Source of the DNA: RI-153 sp963721725
GTDB lineage: Bacteria > Chloroflexota > Anaerolineae > Caldilineales > Caldilineaceae
Length of the DNA: 64,000 nucleotides
NCBI GenBank assembly: GCA_963721725.1
Contig: CAVRLX010000016.1
Span: 620,001-684,000 of the forward strand
Reading direction: 5' to 3'
This document shows, piece after piece, positions 37,100-48,404 of this stretch. Position numbers and translations under genes: made by a program. Each line of letters starts with the position of its first letter. Position 1 is the stretch's first letter. Under the pieces are notes generated by a model. That model saw only the letters and a list, made by a program, of their open reading frames with translations, searched no databases and was not told the origin of the DNA.

Positions 37100-38108
37100 T
37101 CAATCGGGAACGACCCCTGTGCTCTGGCGGACAATCAGTTCTGTCTTCACCAACATGGGCGATGGTGTGTTCGAGCCATGTTCCACGCTGTTGACCAACA
37201 ACTGCACCAATAGATCGCCTAATCCGACAATAGGCTGCTGCACACTGGTCAGCGGCGGCGACACATAGGGCGAAACGGCAATGTCATCATAGCCAACCAC
37301 CGAGACATCGGCAGGCACACGCAGCCCCTTTTCTGCCAGTTTGCGATAGGCCCCAGATCGCCAGCCAATCGTTGTGACAAAAGAGGGCGGTGAGATCAGG
37401 ATGGCGCTGGAACAAGCGCTCGACCGCTTCATAGCCTGCGGCCAATGTCCATGCGCTAGCGATCTCCACGGAGGAATCAACCAGCGTCTGCCCCGCTTCG
37501 GCCAGTGCGCGCCGTGCGCCTTCCAGCCGATCTTGAGCGGCTTTCCAGTCGCGTGGTCCAGCCAAAATGCCGATCTGCCGATGGCCCAGGTCGATGAGAT
37601 GCCGCATGGCCTGGTAGCCGCCTTCTATGTTGTCCACATCTACATTGCGCACTCGTTGATCTGCAATTGGATAGGCCAACGACACCGCGGGCACAGTAAA
37701 GGGCTGTAGATCACGCGGCAGCGTGCGCCCGGTGATCAACAAGATGCCATCGACCTGGCGTTCCATCATCTGGTCGATAATGTGGGGCAGATCGTCCATC
37801 TCTTCTTCCACGAAGCCGAGCAAACAGGCATAGCCACGCGACCACGCTGCTACTTCTGTCGCCGTGATCACCTCGGCACGGAAAGAATCCGAGAGTGGAA
37901 GGCTGATAATGCCGAGAATGTGGCTGCGTTGCGAAACCAGACTGCGGGCCAGCTTGTTGGGTCGATAGCCCAATTGTCGGATCACCTGCCAGATACGCAG
38001 CCGGGTCTCTTCGGCCACATCGGGTCTTTCGTTGACAACGCGCGAAACCGTTTGCATCGAAACGCCAGCCGCCGCGGCCACATTTTGGAGCGTTACGGGT
38101 CTAGTCAT
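37100..38108 (-). CDS. LacI family transcriptional regulator (one frameshift)
   Basis: The N-terminal helix-turn-helix VTLQNVAAAAGVSMQTVSRVVN with hinge RPNKLARSL is complete. The periplasmic-binding-like effector domain follows. One extra base at 37356 breaks the frame in ALFCHNDWLAI-GAYRKLAEKGLRVPADVSVVGYDD. It reads away from the tandem palindromes at 38245-38276, which are likely its operators. It probably controls the transporter downstream and perhaps the dehydratase. Confidence 0.9.
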
Positions 38109-38244
38109 ACTCTCCGCCTGCGGGCATCAAAGGACGTTTCCCAATGGCTGAAACTTCTCTCGCGTAGAAGATTAGAGCTATTACATGAATTAAATTTTTG
38201 GGGGATAGAAGGTTTGCCTGTAGGGGTAGGCTGTTGTCATTCCC

Positions 38245-38276
38245 GTTAACGTTAACAGAAATGTAACTAGCGTTAC
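38245..38276. promoter_or_regulatory. Tandem palindromic operators, LacI type
   Basis: GTTAACGTTAAC (38245-38256) is a perfect 12-bp palindrome with the AACGTT centre usual for LacI-family sites. A second dyad, GTAAC-TAGC-GTTAC, lies at 38263-38276. Both are in the lacI leader. A related ATAACGTTACC lies at 38490-38500 near the end of the dehydratase gene. Confidence 0.55.
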
Positions 38277-38343
38277 TATACTGTATCTGATTTCTAATGT
38301 CAAGCGGTTTTTCCAAATTTTCTAAACCAAGCTTTACACTTCC

Positions 38344-38368
38344 CTTTTCACAGCTATTTGCTGTGAAA
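38344..38368. repeat. Perfect 10-bp inverted repeat next to a MITE
   Basis: TTTTCACAGC-TATTT-GCTGTGAAAA. The right arm overlaps the 8-bp duplication of the adjacent MITE, so the element may have inserted at a hairpin target. Confidence 0.65.
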
Positions 38369-38369
38369 A

Positions 38370-38411
38370 GGTATCTATTCAGGTCCAGGGTGCGACGCAC
38401 CTGAACAGTGA
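38370..38411. mobile_element. Palindromic IS66-like MITE, 42 bp, reverse orientation, with 8-bp TSD
   Basis: GTATCTATTCAGG to CCTGAACAGTGAC with the central GGGTGCGACGCACC of the family. Flanked by exact GTGAAAAG at 38362-38369 and 38412-38419. The ends are decayed from GTAACGAT. Confidence 0.7.
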
Positions 38412-38424
38412 CGTGAAAAGATAT

Positions 38425-38471
38425 AAAAAAGAGCGTGGCCTCATGTATCAACAGTGCGGCCACGCTCTTTT
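38425..38471 (-). terminator. Terminator of the glucarate-dehydratase-like gene
   Basis: AAAAAGAGCGTGGCC (38425-38439) pairs with GGCCACGCTCTTTTT (38457-38471). T runs exist on both strands, so it may serve in both directions. Confidence 0.85.
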
Positions 38472-38500
38472 TATGGATAATAGGATTTATGCAGATAACG

Positions 38501-39784
38501 TTACCAACGCACCGCTTGGAACTTCCAGCCCGGCGCCACTTTTTGCATTTCGAGCTCGTCATTGCGATAGGTGATGCCACTGGCTTTATAGGTCTCGTGC
38601 AGGCGGGCCAGGGCTTCCCGGTCCAGTTCGATGCCCAGCCCCGGTTCATTGGAGACTTCGAGGCAGCCATCCTCAAACTGGAAGCGGCCCTGGGTGATCA
38701 CCTCTTCACTTTGCCACGGGTAGTGGGTATCACAGGCATAGGTCAGGTTAGGCGTGGCCGCGGCCAGATGCACCATGGCCGCCAGCGAGATGCCCACATG
38801 GCTGTTGCTGTGCATGGAAAGGCCACGGCCAAAGACACGGCAGATACGGGCCAGATCCAGCGAGGGGCGCAGCCCTCCCCAGAAGTGGTGATCGCTAAGG
38901 ATAATGTCCTCGGAGTGGAGACGTACACTGCCCGGCAGATCGTCGAACGAGGTGGTACACATGTTGGTTGCCAGCGGGATGTTAACGGCCTTGCGCAGCG
39001 CGGCCATGTTCTCTTGCCCGCGCACGGGATCTTCGTAATATTCCAGCACGCCTTCTAATTTCTTGCCCCAATGGATGGCCGTCTCTAGTTTCCAGATGGC
39101 GTTGGGATCAAGCCGCAGCGGCGTGCCGGGGCCAAACGCTTCTTGCAGCGCCAGCATACAGTTGACCTCGATCTCCGGTTCCAGCGCGCCGCCTTTGAGT
39201 TTGATGGACTTAAAGCCAAACTCTTTGCACATGGCCTGGGCTTGGGCCACCACCCCGGCGGGGTCAAGCGCGGCTTTTTGGCGTGCTGCGTCCCAACCGG
39301 TGGCGTTGGGATCTGTGCCAAATTCCAGCGTGCCGCCCGCTCCCTCATGTTTAAGGAAAAGATAGGCCGAGAATTCCACACGATCACGCACTTTGCCGCC
39401 CAGCAAATCGACCACAGGGCGACCAATAGCCTTGCCCACAAGATCGAGGCAAGCCACATCCAGCGCACTGAGCACATGCACCAGCTTGCGCTGATCCCAC
39501 GGCGTGACGCCGCGATCCTCGGCCCCCTCGCCAAAGTGTGCAAAGAGCTTTTGCTGAATCACATTGATCTGAAAAGGATCACTGCCGATCACCACTTCTC
39601 TGGCCTGTTCCAGCGCGGCCAGCGTGCTGTGATGGCCGGGGATCTCGCTAAGGCCGGTAATATTGTCATCGCTGACCAATTCGATCACAATGCGCAGGGC
39701 ATAGGGTGCGTGTAGTCCTGCCGCATTTAGCAGCGGCGGATCAGTGATGGCGATGGGGGTGATGTGCATATCGGTAATGTGCAT
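38501..39784 (-). CDS. Enolase superfamily sugar-acid dehydratase, glucarate dehydratase-like
   Basis: 427 residues. Active-site features of the mandelate racemase/glucarate dehydratase group are visible: KxK in SIKLKGG (about residue 200), metal ligands in RLDPNAIWKLE (about 226) and YYEDP (about 252), the third in SDHHFWGG, and the His-Asp pair region MHSNSHVGISLAAMVH...CDTHYPWQ (about 325-352). These match GudD better than muconate cycloisomerase. It would dehydrate D-glucarate or a similar acid sugar to a keto-deoxy acid. Context of a sugar importer and LacI regulator agrees. Confidence 0.85.
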   Translation of the reverse strand: MHITDMHITPIAITDPPLLNAAGLHAPYALRIVIELVSDDNITGLSEIPGHHSTLAALEQAREVVIGSDPFQINVIQQKLFAHFGEGAEDRGVTPWDQRKLVHVLSALDVACLDLVGKAIGRPVVDLLGGKVRDRVEFSAYLFLKHEGAGGTLEFGTDPNATGWDAARQKAALDPAGVVAQAQAMCKEFGFKSIKLKGGALEPEIEVNCMLALQEAFGPGTPLRLDPNAIWKLETAIHWGKKLEGVLEYYEDPVRGQENMAALRKAVNIPLATNMCTTSFDDLPGSVRLHSEDIILSDHHFWGGLRPSLDLARICRVFGRGLSMHSNSHVGISLAAMVHLAAATPNLTYACDTHYPWQSEEVITQGRFQFEDGCLEVSNEPGLGIELDREALARLHETYKASGITYRNDELEMQKVAPGWKFQAVRW

Positions 39785-39827
39785 GGAGAGTCCTTTCCGA
39801 GATGGGTTTTACAGCGGTTTTAGAATT

Positions 39828-41168
39828 CTACTTTCGCCCGTGACACTGCTTAAACTTGCGCCCGCTGCCACAGGGGCAGGGATCGTTGCGGCCTGTGTTG
39901 GCGAACTGTTGTTGGCGAGCGCTTTCTGCTTGGGCCAGGATGTGCATCACGTTGGCGGGCGGGCGCTGCTGGCGCAGTTCGTCCGCCATGATCTGCATGG
40001 GCCGGTTGATGTGATTGAAAAAAGTGCGGAAACCGGCACAGAGATAGTTGAGGCCGGGTTCGCCGTCGGGGGTGTCGATGAAACGATCTTTGGGGCAGCC
40101 GCCGTTGCAGACGAAGCGTACTTCGCACTCAAGACAATATTGGGGCAAGGTGTCGCGCTTGTCCAGCCCAAACTTGCGCTGTTGCTCCGACGCCACCATT
40201 TCGATGAGCGGGATCTCTTGAATGTTGCCCAAGCGATAGGCCGGCTCGACAAAGTGATCGCAGCTAAAAAGATCACCGTTGTGCTCCATCGCCAAGGCGT
40301 TGCCGCAGGTCTCCTCAAAGATACACAGCCCCGGTCGGTGGCCTGTCCACGCCGCCAGCGCTACATCGAAAATCTGCACAAAGACACGCCCCACATCGCG
40401 GCGCACCCACTCGTCGAAGATGGCACACAGAAAACGCCCATAGTCCTCTGCCGTCACCGAGCGGTTGGTGGGCTGATCGCCTTCTTGATAGCCGGTCTCG
40501 TTTTCGCGCTCCACAATGGGGATAAACTGCATAAACTGGGTTTTGGCCTCGTCGCGCAAAAAGCGATAGACCGCCAGCGGGTGAGGGGCATTGGCGGCGT
40601 GGACCGTGGTCAAGATGTTAAATTCGACGCGGTGTTTTTCGAGTAAGTGCATCCCGGCCATCACTTTGTCGAAGGTGGGATTGCCGCCTTTGTCCACCCG
40701 ATAGGCGTCGTGCAGGTGCTTGGGACCGTCTACGCTCAGGCCAATTAGAAACTTGTGTTGATGGAAAAAATGACACCAATCGTCGTTGAGCAGTGTGCCA
40801 TTGGTCTGCAAGGCGTTGTGGATGGTCATGCCGGGCTTGCGATATTTCTGTTGCAGTGCCACGGCGCGCTCAAAAAAGGGCAGCCCCATAAGCGTGGGTT
40901 CACCGCCCTGCCAGGCAAAGGTCACCTCTGGCACCCGCTGTGCTTCAATATATTGGCGGGTGTACTCCTCCAACAGGTCATCGGCCATGCGAAAGCGGCT
41001 GCCCGGGTACATGAACTCTTTGGACAGGAAATAGCAATACTCACAGTCCAAATTGCAGATCGCCCCACGCGGCTTCATCATAATATGGAAGGCTGCCGGC
41101 GCGATGGCTTCGCTCCCGGCGGAGAGAAAGGTCTGGGGGTGGGGTGGGGCAAAATCAATTTGGGTCAT
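39828..41168 (-). CDS. Anaerobic sulfatase-maturating-type radical SAM enzyme with C-terminal SEC-C motif
   Basis: 446 residues. The radical SAM cluster motif CNLDCEYCYF is at about residues 38-47, WQGGEPT at about 85, and SPASM cysteines are in CGNALAMEHNGDLFSCDH and YCLECEVRFVCNGGCPKDRF. This is the anSME pattern, which converts Cys or Ser in sulfatases to formylglycine. The last 20 residues, NDPCPCGSGRKFKQCHG, are a SEC-C zinc motif, not part of the usual enzyme. No sulfatase gene is in the window, so the substrate is elsewhere or different. Confidence 0.88.
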   Translation of the reverse strand: MTQIDFAPPHPQTFLSAGSEAIAPAAFHIMMKPRGAICNLDCEYCYFLSKEFMYPGSRFRMADDLLEEYTRQYIEAQRVPEVTFAWQGGEPTLMGLPFFERAVALQQKYRKPGMTIHNALQTNGTLLNDDWCHFFHQHKFLIGLSVDGPKHLHDAYRVDKGGNPTFDKVMAGMHLLEKHRVEFNILTTVHAANAPHPLAVYRFLRDEAKTQFMQFIPIVERENETGYQEGDQPTNRSVTAEDYGRFLCAIFDEWVRRDVGRVFVQIFDVALAAWTGHRPGLCIFEETCGNALAMEHNGDLFSCDHFVEPAYRLGNIQEIPLIEMVASEQQRKFGLDKRDTLPQYCLECEVRFVCNGGCPKDRFIDTPDGEPGLNYLCAGFRTFFNHINRPMQIMADELRQQRPPANVMHILAQAESARQQQFANTGRNDPCPCGSGRKFKQCHGRK

Positions 41169-41228
41169 AATGAATGGTCAATGGTAATAATTGTGAATGG
41201 TTAATTGTGAATAGTCAATGGAGTGAGT
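41169..41228. repeat. Half-site heptamer repeat TGAATGGT/CAATGG
   Basis: Degenerate tandem units (TGAATGG TCAATGG TAATAAT TGTGAAT GGTTAAT TGTGAAT AGTCAATGG) between the radical SAM gene and the Uma2 gene. No right arm. Confidence 0.55.
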
Positions 41229-41795
41229 TCAGGCTGTGCCCAGAATTTCGTCTACGTCCAGCGTTACATCGGGAAAAGCAACAGGCGCTAATTGCTGGCC
41301 GTGCCGATAGGTTTGCACTTCAGCATAGCCCTGGGGCTGTGGGCGGCGATAGACCTCCACATGCCCACTTTCTAAATGGATGATCCAGGCTTCAACAATG
41401 CCGGCATGGGCATAGCGCGGACTCTTGCGGCTGCGGTCAAAGCCCAGCGTCGTGTGCGAAACCTCAACGATCAAGAAGATCTCCACGGGCTTGGGCAGCG
41501 CGTTTGCATAAAAATCATCGCGTGGCTGTAACAGTGCGATATCTGGCTCCGGTTCGGATAGATCGTTGAGGATAACCGGACTCTGATTCCAAACGATAGC
41601 ACGCGAGCCTAATCGCTGGACAAGTAGCCCATTGACGCGCGCCACACAAGCCGCATGAATACTACTCACCGCTGCCATTTCGATAATCTTCCCATCGAGC
41701 AACTCGAACCGATTGTTCTCGGCAAACACGCCAGCTTCGATCATACGATGGTAGTCTTCGACGGTAAAAACTTTACGTTTTACATGGACAGTCAC
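41229..41795 (-). CDS. Uma2 family (DUF820) endonuclease-like protein
   Basis: 188 residues from GTG 41795 with AGGAGG 4 bases upstream. The PD-(D/E)xK-like core is visible: NNRFELLDGKIIEM, EPDIALLQPRDD (about residues 86-97), and VEIFLIVEVSHTTLGFDRSRKSPRYAHAGIVEAWIIHL. The D...ExS form in place of ExK is usual for many members. These genes are common in several copies in Cyanobacteria and Chloroflexota, with uncertain roles. Confidence 0.88.
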   Translation of the reverse strand: MTVHVKRKVFTVEDYHRMIEAGVFAENNRFELLDGKIIEMAAVSSIHAACVARVNGLLVQRLGSRAIVWNQSPVILNDLSEPEPDIALLQPRDDFYANALPKPVEIFLIVEVSHTTLGFDRSRKSPRYAHAGIVEAWIIHLESGHVEVYRRPQPQGYAEVQTYRHGQQLAPVAFPDVTLDVDEILGTA

Positions 41796-41831
41796 GCTGC
41801 CTCCTTGCCCTGCTATGCCGAGCGTACGGCG

Positions 41832-41881
41832 TGCGTGTTTTGGGCTGCGTTAAACTCTAACGCAGCCCAAAACACGCAACA
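41832..41881. repeat. Inverted repeat, GCGTGTTTTGGGCTGCGTTA
   Basis: GTGTTTTGGGCTGCGTTA-AACTC-TAACGCAGCCCAAAACAC is a perfect 18+18 hairpin, with partly matched extensions, between the Uma2 and VOC genes. It may terminate the VOC gene's transcript, though the T run is missing. Confidence 0.8.
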
Positions 41882-41885
41882 CAGT

Positions 41886-42272
41886 CTACACCATCGGTTG
41901 CTTGCGTTTGATCAATTGCAGCGGGACATTCCACGGATCGCGCAGGAAGAGCAGTTGATCCCCGGCGGGCGTGTGGTTAATGTCGCTGACTACGGTGGCC
42001 CCGGCAGCGGCCAGTTCGTCGCGCTTCTCTTCTACGCTGCCTTCGACATAAAAAGCGAAATGCAGGTTGGCGGGCAATGTTGCCGCATAGTCGGGCATCT
42101 GCACATCTTTGTTGCTGTAAAATTCCAACATGCTGCCTGCGCCGTCGCTGATGAAGGTCATGTAGGGCGGCTGATCGCCAGCACGCACAACCTGCATGCC
42201 CAAGTTATCACACCACCATTGGGCGGCGGCTTTGACATCTTCAACGTTGATGGCGATATGTTCGAGTTTCAT
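41886..42272 (-). CDS. VOC family (glyoxalase/bleomycin resistance-type) protein
   Basis: 128 residues forming two beta-alpha-beta-beta-beta units. It starts with KLEHIAINVEDVKAAAQWW, in which the first metal His is present, and ends with FLRDPWNVPLQLIKRK, where a typical metal Glu seems replaced by Gln. The middle has MLEFYSNKD. Likely a small-molecule lyase or isomerase, or binding protein. It may work with the neighbouring oxidoreductase. Confidence 0.82.
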   Translation of the reverse strand: MKLEHIAINVEDVKAAAQWWCDNLGMQVVRAGDQPPYMTFISDGAGSMLEFYSNKDVQMPDYAATLPANLHFAFYVEGSVEEKRDELAAAGATVVSDINHTPAGDQLLFLRDPWNVPLQLIKRKQPMV

Positions 42273-42375
42273 GGGAGGGTGTCCTTTTTGTTGGTTGAAT
42301 GGGATAAGAGAGTAGAAAAGAGATGGGGAAATTAAGGGATGAGCAATTTCTCCTCAATCTCCCCCTCCCTTAATC

Positions 42376-43407
42376 TCAAATGGGCAACACGACCGCTGCA
42401 CCGATTGCCAGACTTTGCTGCACAGCATCGGTGAAATCCATATACTTCACGCCATCGGCAAAGGCCGTGTGTGTAATTGTCTCTTTGCCGCGCATAGCGT
42501 TGACAAACTCTTCTTCTACGCGCCACCCGCCCTGTAATTCCGTCGGGATCTCGATCTCGCGCAGGTCGCTGTCGCCGGGCTGCCCGCCATAGAGCCGGTT
42601 CTGGGTAAAGCGCAGTGTGCCGCGGCTGCCATAGAGCGTGGCATGGGGCGCACCCGCCAGCCCCGCCACCGTCGAGATCTGCATGTGCAGTTGCGCGCCG
42701 CAGACCATCTCGCCGATGACATCCACATGGTCGGGCACGCGCACGGCTTTCATTTTACCATGCTCATCCGCGCGCATCTTCACAAAGGTCTGCCCCAGCG
42801 CCATGACCCGGTCGGCTGTGCCCACCCAGCGCATCAGTGCCTCGTACCAGATGCCCATGCTCATGATATTGCTGCCGCTCAAGTCAACATCCTGCCGCCA
42901 ATGCAGCGGCGCGTCGGCATCGAGAAAGTCGCCGCCCGCCTGAATATCCACGGCCAGAATCTCGCCCAGATAGCCTTCACGGATGTGCTTTTGGAGGGTC
43001 CGATCCACGCGCAGCGTCATGGGCGAAGGCACAATCTGCGCTACAAGCTCGGGGCGTGCCTGCGATGCTGCCCACATGCGCCGCGCTTCGCTCCCGTTCA
43101 TTGCCATGCGCGCTTCGCACATCACGTGCTTGCCCGCCGCCAGCGCGGCCACGCTCACCCGCTCGTGAAGATAGGGCCAGGTTCCGATCACAATCGCATC
43201 AAGCTTAGGATCGGCTATCATCTCTTGCCAGTGGGTATAGGTTTGGGGGATGTCGAGTTCCGCCGCCGCCCGCTGCGAGGATTCCAGGCTGCGGTTACAG
43301 ACGCCCACAATTTCGACGCCGGGTTGGGCGCGCAGGCCGGGGATATGCTTGGTGCGGGTGTTGCGGCCGGCGCCGATGATGCCGACGCGGATTGGGTTAT
43401 TGCTCAT
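42376..43407 (-). CDS. Gfo/Idh/MocA family oxidoreductase
   Basis: 343 residues from ATG 43407, chosen because GGAGG lies 6 bases upstream. The Rossmann motif is VGIIGAGRNTRTKHIPG (residue 7 on). The family's EKP catalytic segment is altered: KHVMCEARMAMNG has CEAR where EKP is expected, so the catalytic Lys may be missing. The C-terminal domain has the usual sheet (ILAVDIQAGGDF). Sugar or inositol dehydrogenase activity is typical, but is doubtful here because of that change. Confidence 0.85.
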   Translation of the reverse strand: MSNNPIRVGIIGAGRNTRTKHIPGLRAQPGVEIVGVCNRSLESSQRAAAELDIPQTYTHWQEMIADPKLDAIVIGTWPYLHERVSVAALAAGKHVMCEARMAMNGSEARRMWAASQARPELVAQIVPSPMTLRVDRTLQKHIREGYLGEILAVDIQAGGDFLDADAPLHWRQDVDLSGSNIMSMGIWYEALMRWVGTADRVMALGQTFVKMRADEHGKMKAVRVPDHVDVIGEMVCGAQLHMQISTVAGLAGAPHATLYGSRGTLRFTQNRLYGGQPGDSDLREIEIPTELQGGWRVEEEFVNAMRGKETITHTAFADGVKYMDFTDAVQQSLAIGAAVVLPI

Positions 43408-43427
43408 GTTTGCCTCCATGATAAGGG

Positions 43428-43512
43428 ACGATAGACCAAAGACGATGGACGAAATTCAAAAACTGAAAGTTCCTACTACCTTCGTCTATCGTCCCTCGTC
43501 CTTCGTCTTCTT
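43428..43512. repeat. Heptamer hairpin GGACGATAGACCAAAGACGATGGACGAA
   Basis: Left arm GGACGATAGACCAAAGACGATGGACGAAA faces CTTCGTCTATCGTCCCTCGTCCTTCGTCTTC. The right arm includes the last codons of the next gene (43486 on), which encode KKTKDEGR, so the repeat has supplied the end of a protein. Confidence 0.75.
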
Positions 43513-44184
43513 CAAATATTCCATTAAAATATCCGGTCGATTCGTGCCCAGGCCATCCACGCCCAGCGCGATCATGGCTTGCATTTCGGGCAACGTATCG
43601 GGATTCCAGGCGCGCAGTTCAAAGCCCGCGCTTTTCACGGCGTCCACAATGCGCAGCGAGAGATTTTTGTAGTGAACGCCCACGCCCACACAGCGCAGAT
43701 CCCGCGCGGTTTGAATCTCCGCCGCCGTGGGATCGGGCAGAATCGCGCCCAGTTGATAATAGGCGCCCAGGCTGCGCACACGCGCCAGTCGCTCCAAATG
43801 AAACGACGTAAAAACCACCTCGCCCTCCATACCGTGGCGGCGTACAGTCTCCACAGCAGCCTCTTCGACGCCCGCGCCTTTTAACTCGCAGAGCAGACCG
43901 ACCTTGCCATGCACCGTTTCCAGCACTTCGTCCAGCGTGGGAACCTGTTCGCCGTCGCCAGCATCCAGCGCGCGCATGGCGGCAAAATCAAACGAACGGA
44001 TTGGCCCCGTGCCATTCGTGGTGCGGTCCACGGTGTCGTCGTGCATCACGATAAGTTGGTTGTCGCTGGTTAAGTGAACGTCACATTCCACCCGATCCAC
44101 GCCCAGATCGATGGCGTAGCGAAAGCCTTTGAGGGTATTTTCGGGCAGCACTTTGGCCGCCCCACGATGACCGACAACGTACAC
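43486..44184 (-). CDS. Glycerophosphodiester phosphodiesterase
   Basis: About 232 residues from GTG 44184, chosen because AAAGGAG lies 8 bases upstream; an upstream in-frame ATG at 44370 gives a non-conserved Ser/Pro-rich extension. Motifs: GHRGAAKVLPENTLKGF (catalytic His), VECDVHLTSDNQLIVMHD (metal Glu/Asp and second His), and GVDGLGTNRPDIL. It hydrolyses glycerophosphodiesters to glycerol-3-phosphate. No signal peptide, so cytoplasmic. The C-terminus is coded by a repeat arm. Confidence 0.92.
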   Translation of the reverse strand: MYVVGHRGAAKVLPENTLKGFRYAIDLGVDRVECDVHLTSDNQLIVMHDDTVDRTTNGTGPIRSFDFAAMRALDAGDGEQVPTLDEVLETVHGKVGLLCELKGAGVEEAAVETVRRHGMEGEVVFTSFHLERLARVRSLGAYYQLGAILPDPTAAEIQTARDLRCVGVGVHYKNLSLRIVDAVKSAGFELRAWNPDTLPEMQAMIALGVDGLGTNRPDILMEYLKKTKDEGR

Positions 44185-44379
44185 GATGGGTTCTCCTTTG
44201 GGTGGGGTGAGGCATGATGGTGCGCTTGGCAGGGGTGGTGAACAGTGTATGGCTAGTATACCCGATTCTGGCGTTGCCGACGAACGGGGAGCGTTGTGGT
44301 GGACAGAATTCGCCGCCGTCAAGGCGTGGCTGGACGGCGGCGAATAAATGCAATGAATTGGCTGTACCAACGGGCGGGA

Positions 44380-46348
44380 TTAGCGGACGCCTGGCACAAC
44401 CGCCTCTTTGACCTGACCGTTATGGCCGACCCCACTGCTTTCTTGGCGGCGGAACTGACTCATGTAGAGGTCATAATAGAAGCCGCCCGCGGCCAGCAAA
44501 GAATCGTGGGTTCCCCGTTCGATGATCTCGCCCGCTTTGAGCACGACCACCAGATCGGCGTTGCGAATGGTGCTGAGACGATGCGCAATTACGAAGCTGG
44601 TGCGCCCTTCCAAAAGCTTGTCCAGCGCGGCCTGGATTTTGCGCTCGGTGCGCGTATCCACGCTGCTGGTAGCTTCGTCTAAAATCAAGATGCGCGGATC
44701 GGCCAGCGCAGCGCGCGCAATCGAAAGCAACTGGCGCTGACCTTGGCTCAGACCGCTGCCCCGTTCGCCCAGGATGGTTTGGTAGCCTTCGGGCAATCCT
44801 TCGATAAAATCGTGGGCTTGGGCCAACTTGGCGGCGGCAATCACCTCGTCGTCGCGGGCCTCGGGGCGGCTAAAGCGGATGTTTTCCATGACCGACTGGC
44901 TGAAGAGAAAGCTGTCTTGCAGCACAATCCCGATCTGGCGGCGCAGACTTTCCAACTTCACATCCTGCACATCCACACCGTCAATGCGCACGCTGCCACG
45001 TGTTGCATCCCAAAAGCGCGGGAGCAGGTTGATCAATGTAGTCTTGCCTGCGCCTGTCGGCCCCACAATGGCAATGGTTTGGCCCGGCTCGGCATGTAGA
45101 TCAATGCCCTTTAAGACGGGTTCATCTTCATTATAATGCGCCCACACGCCATCAAAAACCACATCGCCGCGGATCTCTTTCATCTCACGCGCCGAGACTT
45201 TCTCTTGTACTTCGGGCACTTCATCCAACAGTTCAAAGATGCGCTCTGCCCCGGCAATCGCGCTTTGGATGTTGGTCCACAGCACGCTGATTTGGGCGAT
45301 GGGCTGGTTGAAGCGTTGCACAAAGCCCAGGAAGGTGATGATCAACCCCAACGACATGGCCGAGCCTGCCAGGGTTTGGCCGCGCAGCAACAACACGCCG
45401 CCCACGCCCACCACAATCGCAATCGCCACAAAGCCCAGCGCTTCCAGCACAGGGGCCAGCGCCGAAGTGTAGGCAATAGCCTTGACGTTGGCGTCGCGGT
45501 TGACGGCATTGCTCTGGCGGAAGTTTTCGATATTGGTCTCTTCGCGGTTAAAGGCCTGGGCCTCGCGCACGCCGGCAATGCTCTCTTCCAGTTCGGCGTT
45601 GACGTCGCCAATGCTCTGGCGACGTTTCGCGGAAGGCGCGCCGCGCTTGATCGCTGAACCAGATCGTGGCAATTGCCATCACCGGCACAATGCTCAGGCT
45701 GAGCAGACCATAGGCCCAGTTCAGGCTGAGCATGGTCCAGCCGATCCAGACGATTAAGAGCGCGCCGCTCAAAACCTGGATCAGCGCAAAGCTCAGCATC
45801 TGTTGAATGGTATCGGTGTCGTTGGTAATGCGGCTCATGAGATCGCCGGTTTCGTTGCGGCTATAGAAGCCCAGTGAAAGGCGCTGCATGTGCGTAAAGA
45901 GCTTAAGGCGCAGCGTGCGTAACACATGCTGCCCCATCCAGCCCATGGCAAAGAACATCAACCCGCCCATGGCCGACCCGACAATATAGAGCGCCACCAC
46001 CACCAACACCAGCCGCAACAACCCATCCAGCCGATCTGTGGAATCTGGCGCAAACGGGGTTTCGTCAAACCAACAATTAGACGCGCTGGCAGCGGCGGCT
46101 TCGCTCATGCCGGGCAGCGCCGGAACGCCGCCTGTGCTTGCCGCCGTGGGGGTCAGATAACAATCTACCGCCTGGCCGATGAGTTCCGGCGAGATTACCT
46201 GGGTGTAGGTATTCAACACCAGCATCAACGTCACCAGAAAAAGCACCACCCCATAGGGCTTGAAATAGCCAACAAAGCGACCCAGCGTCGCCCCCACACT
46301 CTTCGGTTTCAGTGCCTCTTGTTCCAGGGCACGCATTGGACCAAACAT
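44380..46348 (-). CDS. ABC exporter half-transporter, permease-ATPase fusion (one frameshift)
   Basis: ATG 46348 has AAGGAG 7 bases upstream. Six membrane spans, with an external loop of about 65 residues between TM1 and TM2, are followed by an ATPase with Walker A GPTGAGKT, signature LSQGQRQ and Walker B ILILDEATSSVD. One extra base at 45622 splits the membrane domain; without it the text reads RRAFRETRQSIGDVNAELEESIAGVREAQAFNREE. It forms a heterodimer-type pair with the next upstream exporter gene (46454-48361), both under a MarR regulator. Likely drug or lipid export. Confidence 0.92.
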
Positions 46349-46394
46349 AGACAAGCTCCTTTAAGACAAACGGATAAACGACTCCGCTCTAGGT

Positions 46395-46440
46395 TTGATG
46401 CGTGGTGCGTAGTGCCGGAGCACAATGCACCACGGTTGGC
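46395..46440. repeat. Imperfect heptamer hairpin between the two exporter genes
   Basis: GATGCGTGGTGCGTAGTGC faces GCACAATGCACCACGGTTGG. It resembles the TGCGTGG-type units at 35535 and 41832. Confidence 0.55.
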
Positions 46441-46453
46441 CGACAGCCAATGG

Positions 46454-48361
<1,908 letters not shown>

Positions 48362-48404
48362 GTTTCCTCCTTTGTGGTGAGATGTGCCATCGGTAGGCGT
48401 GTGC

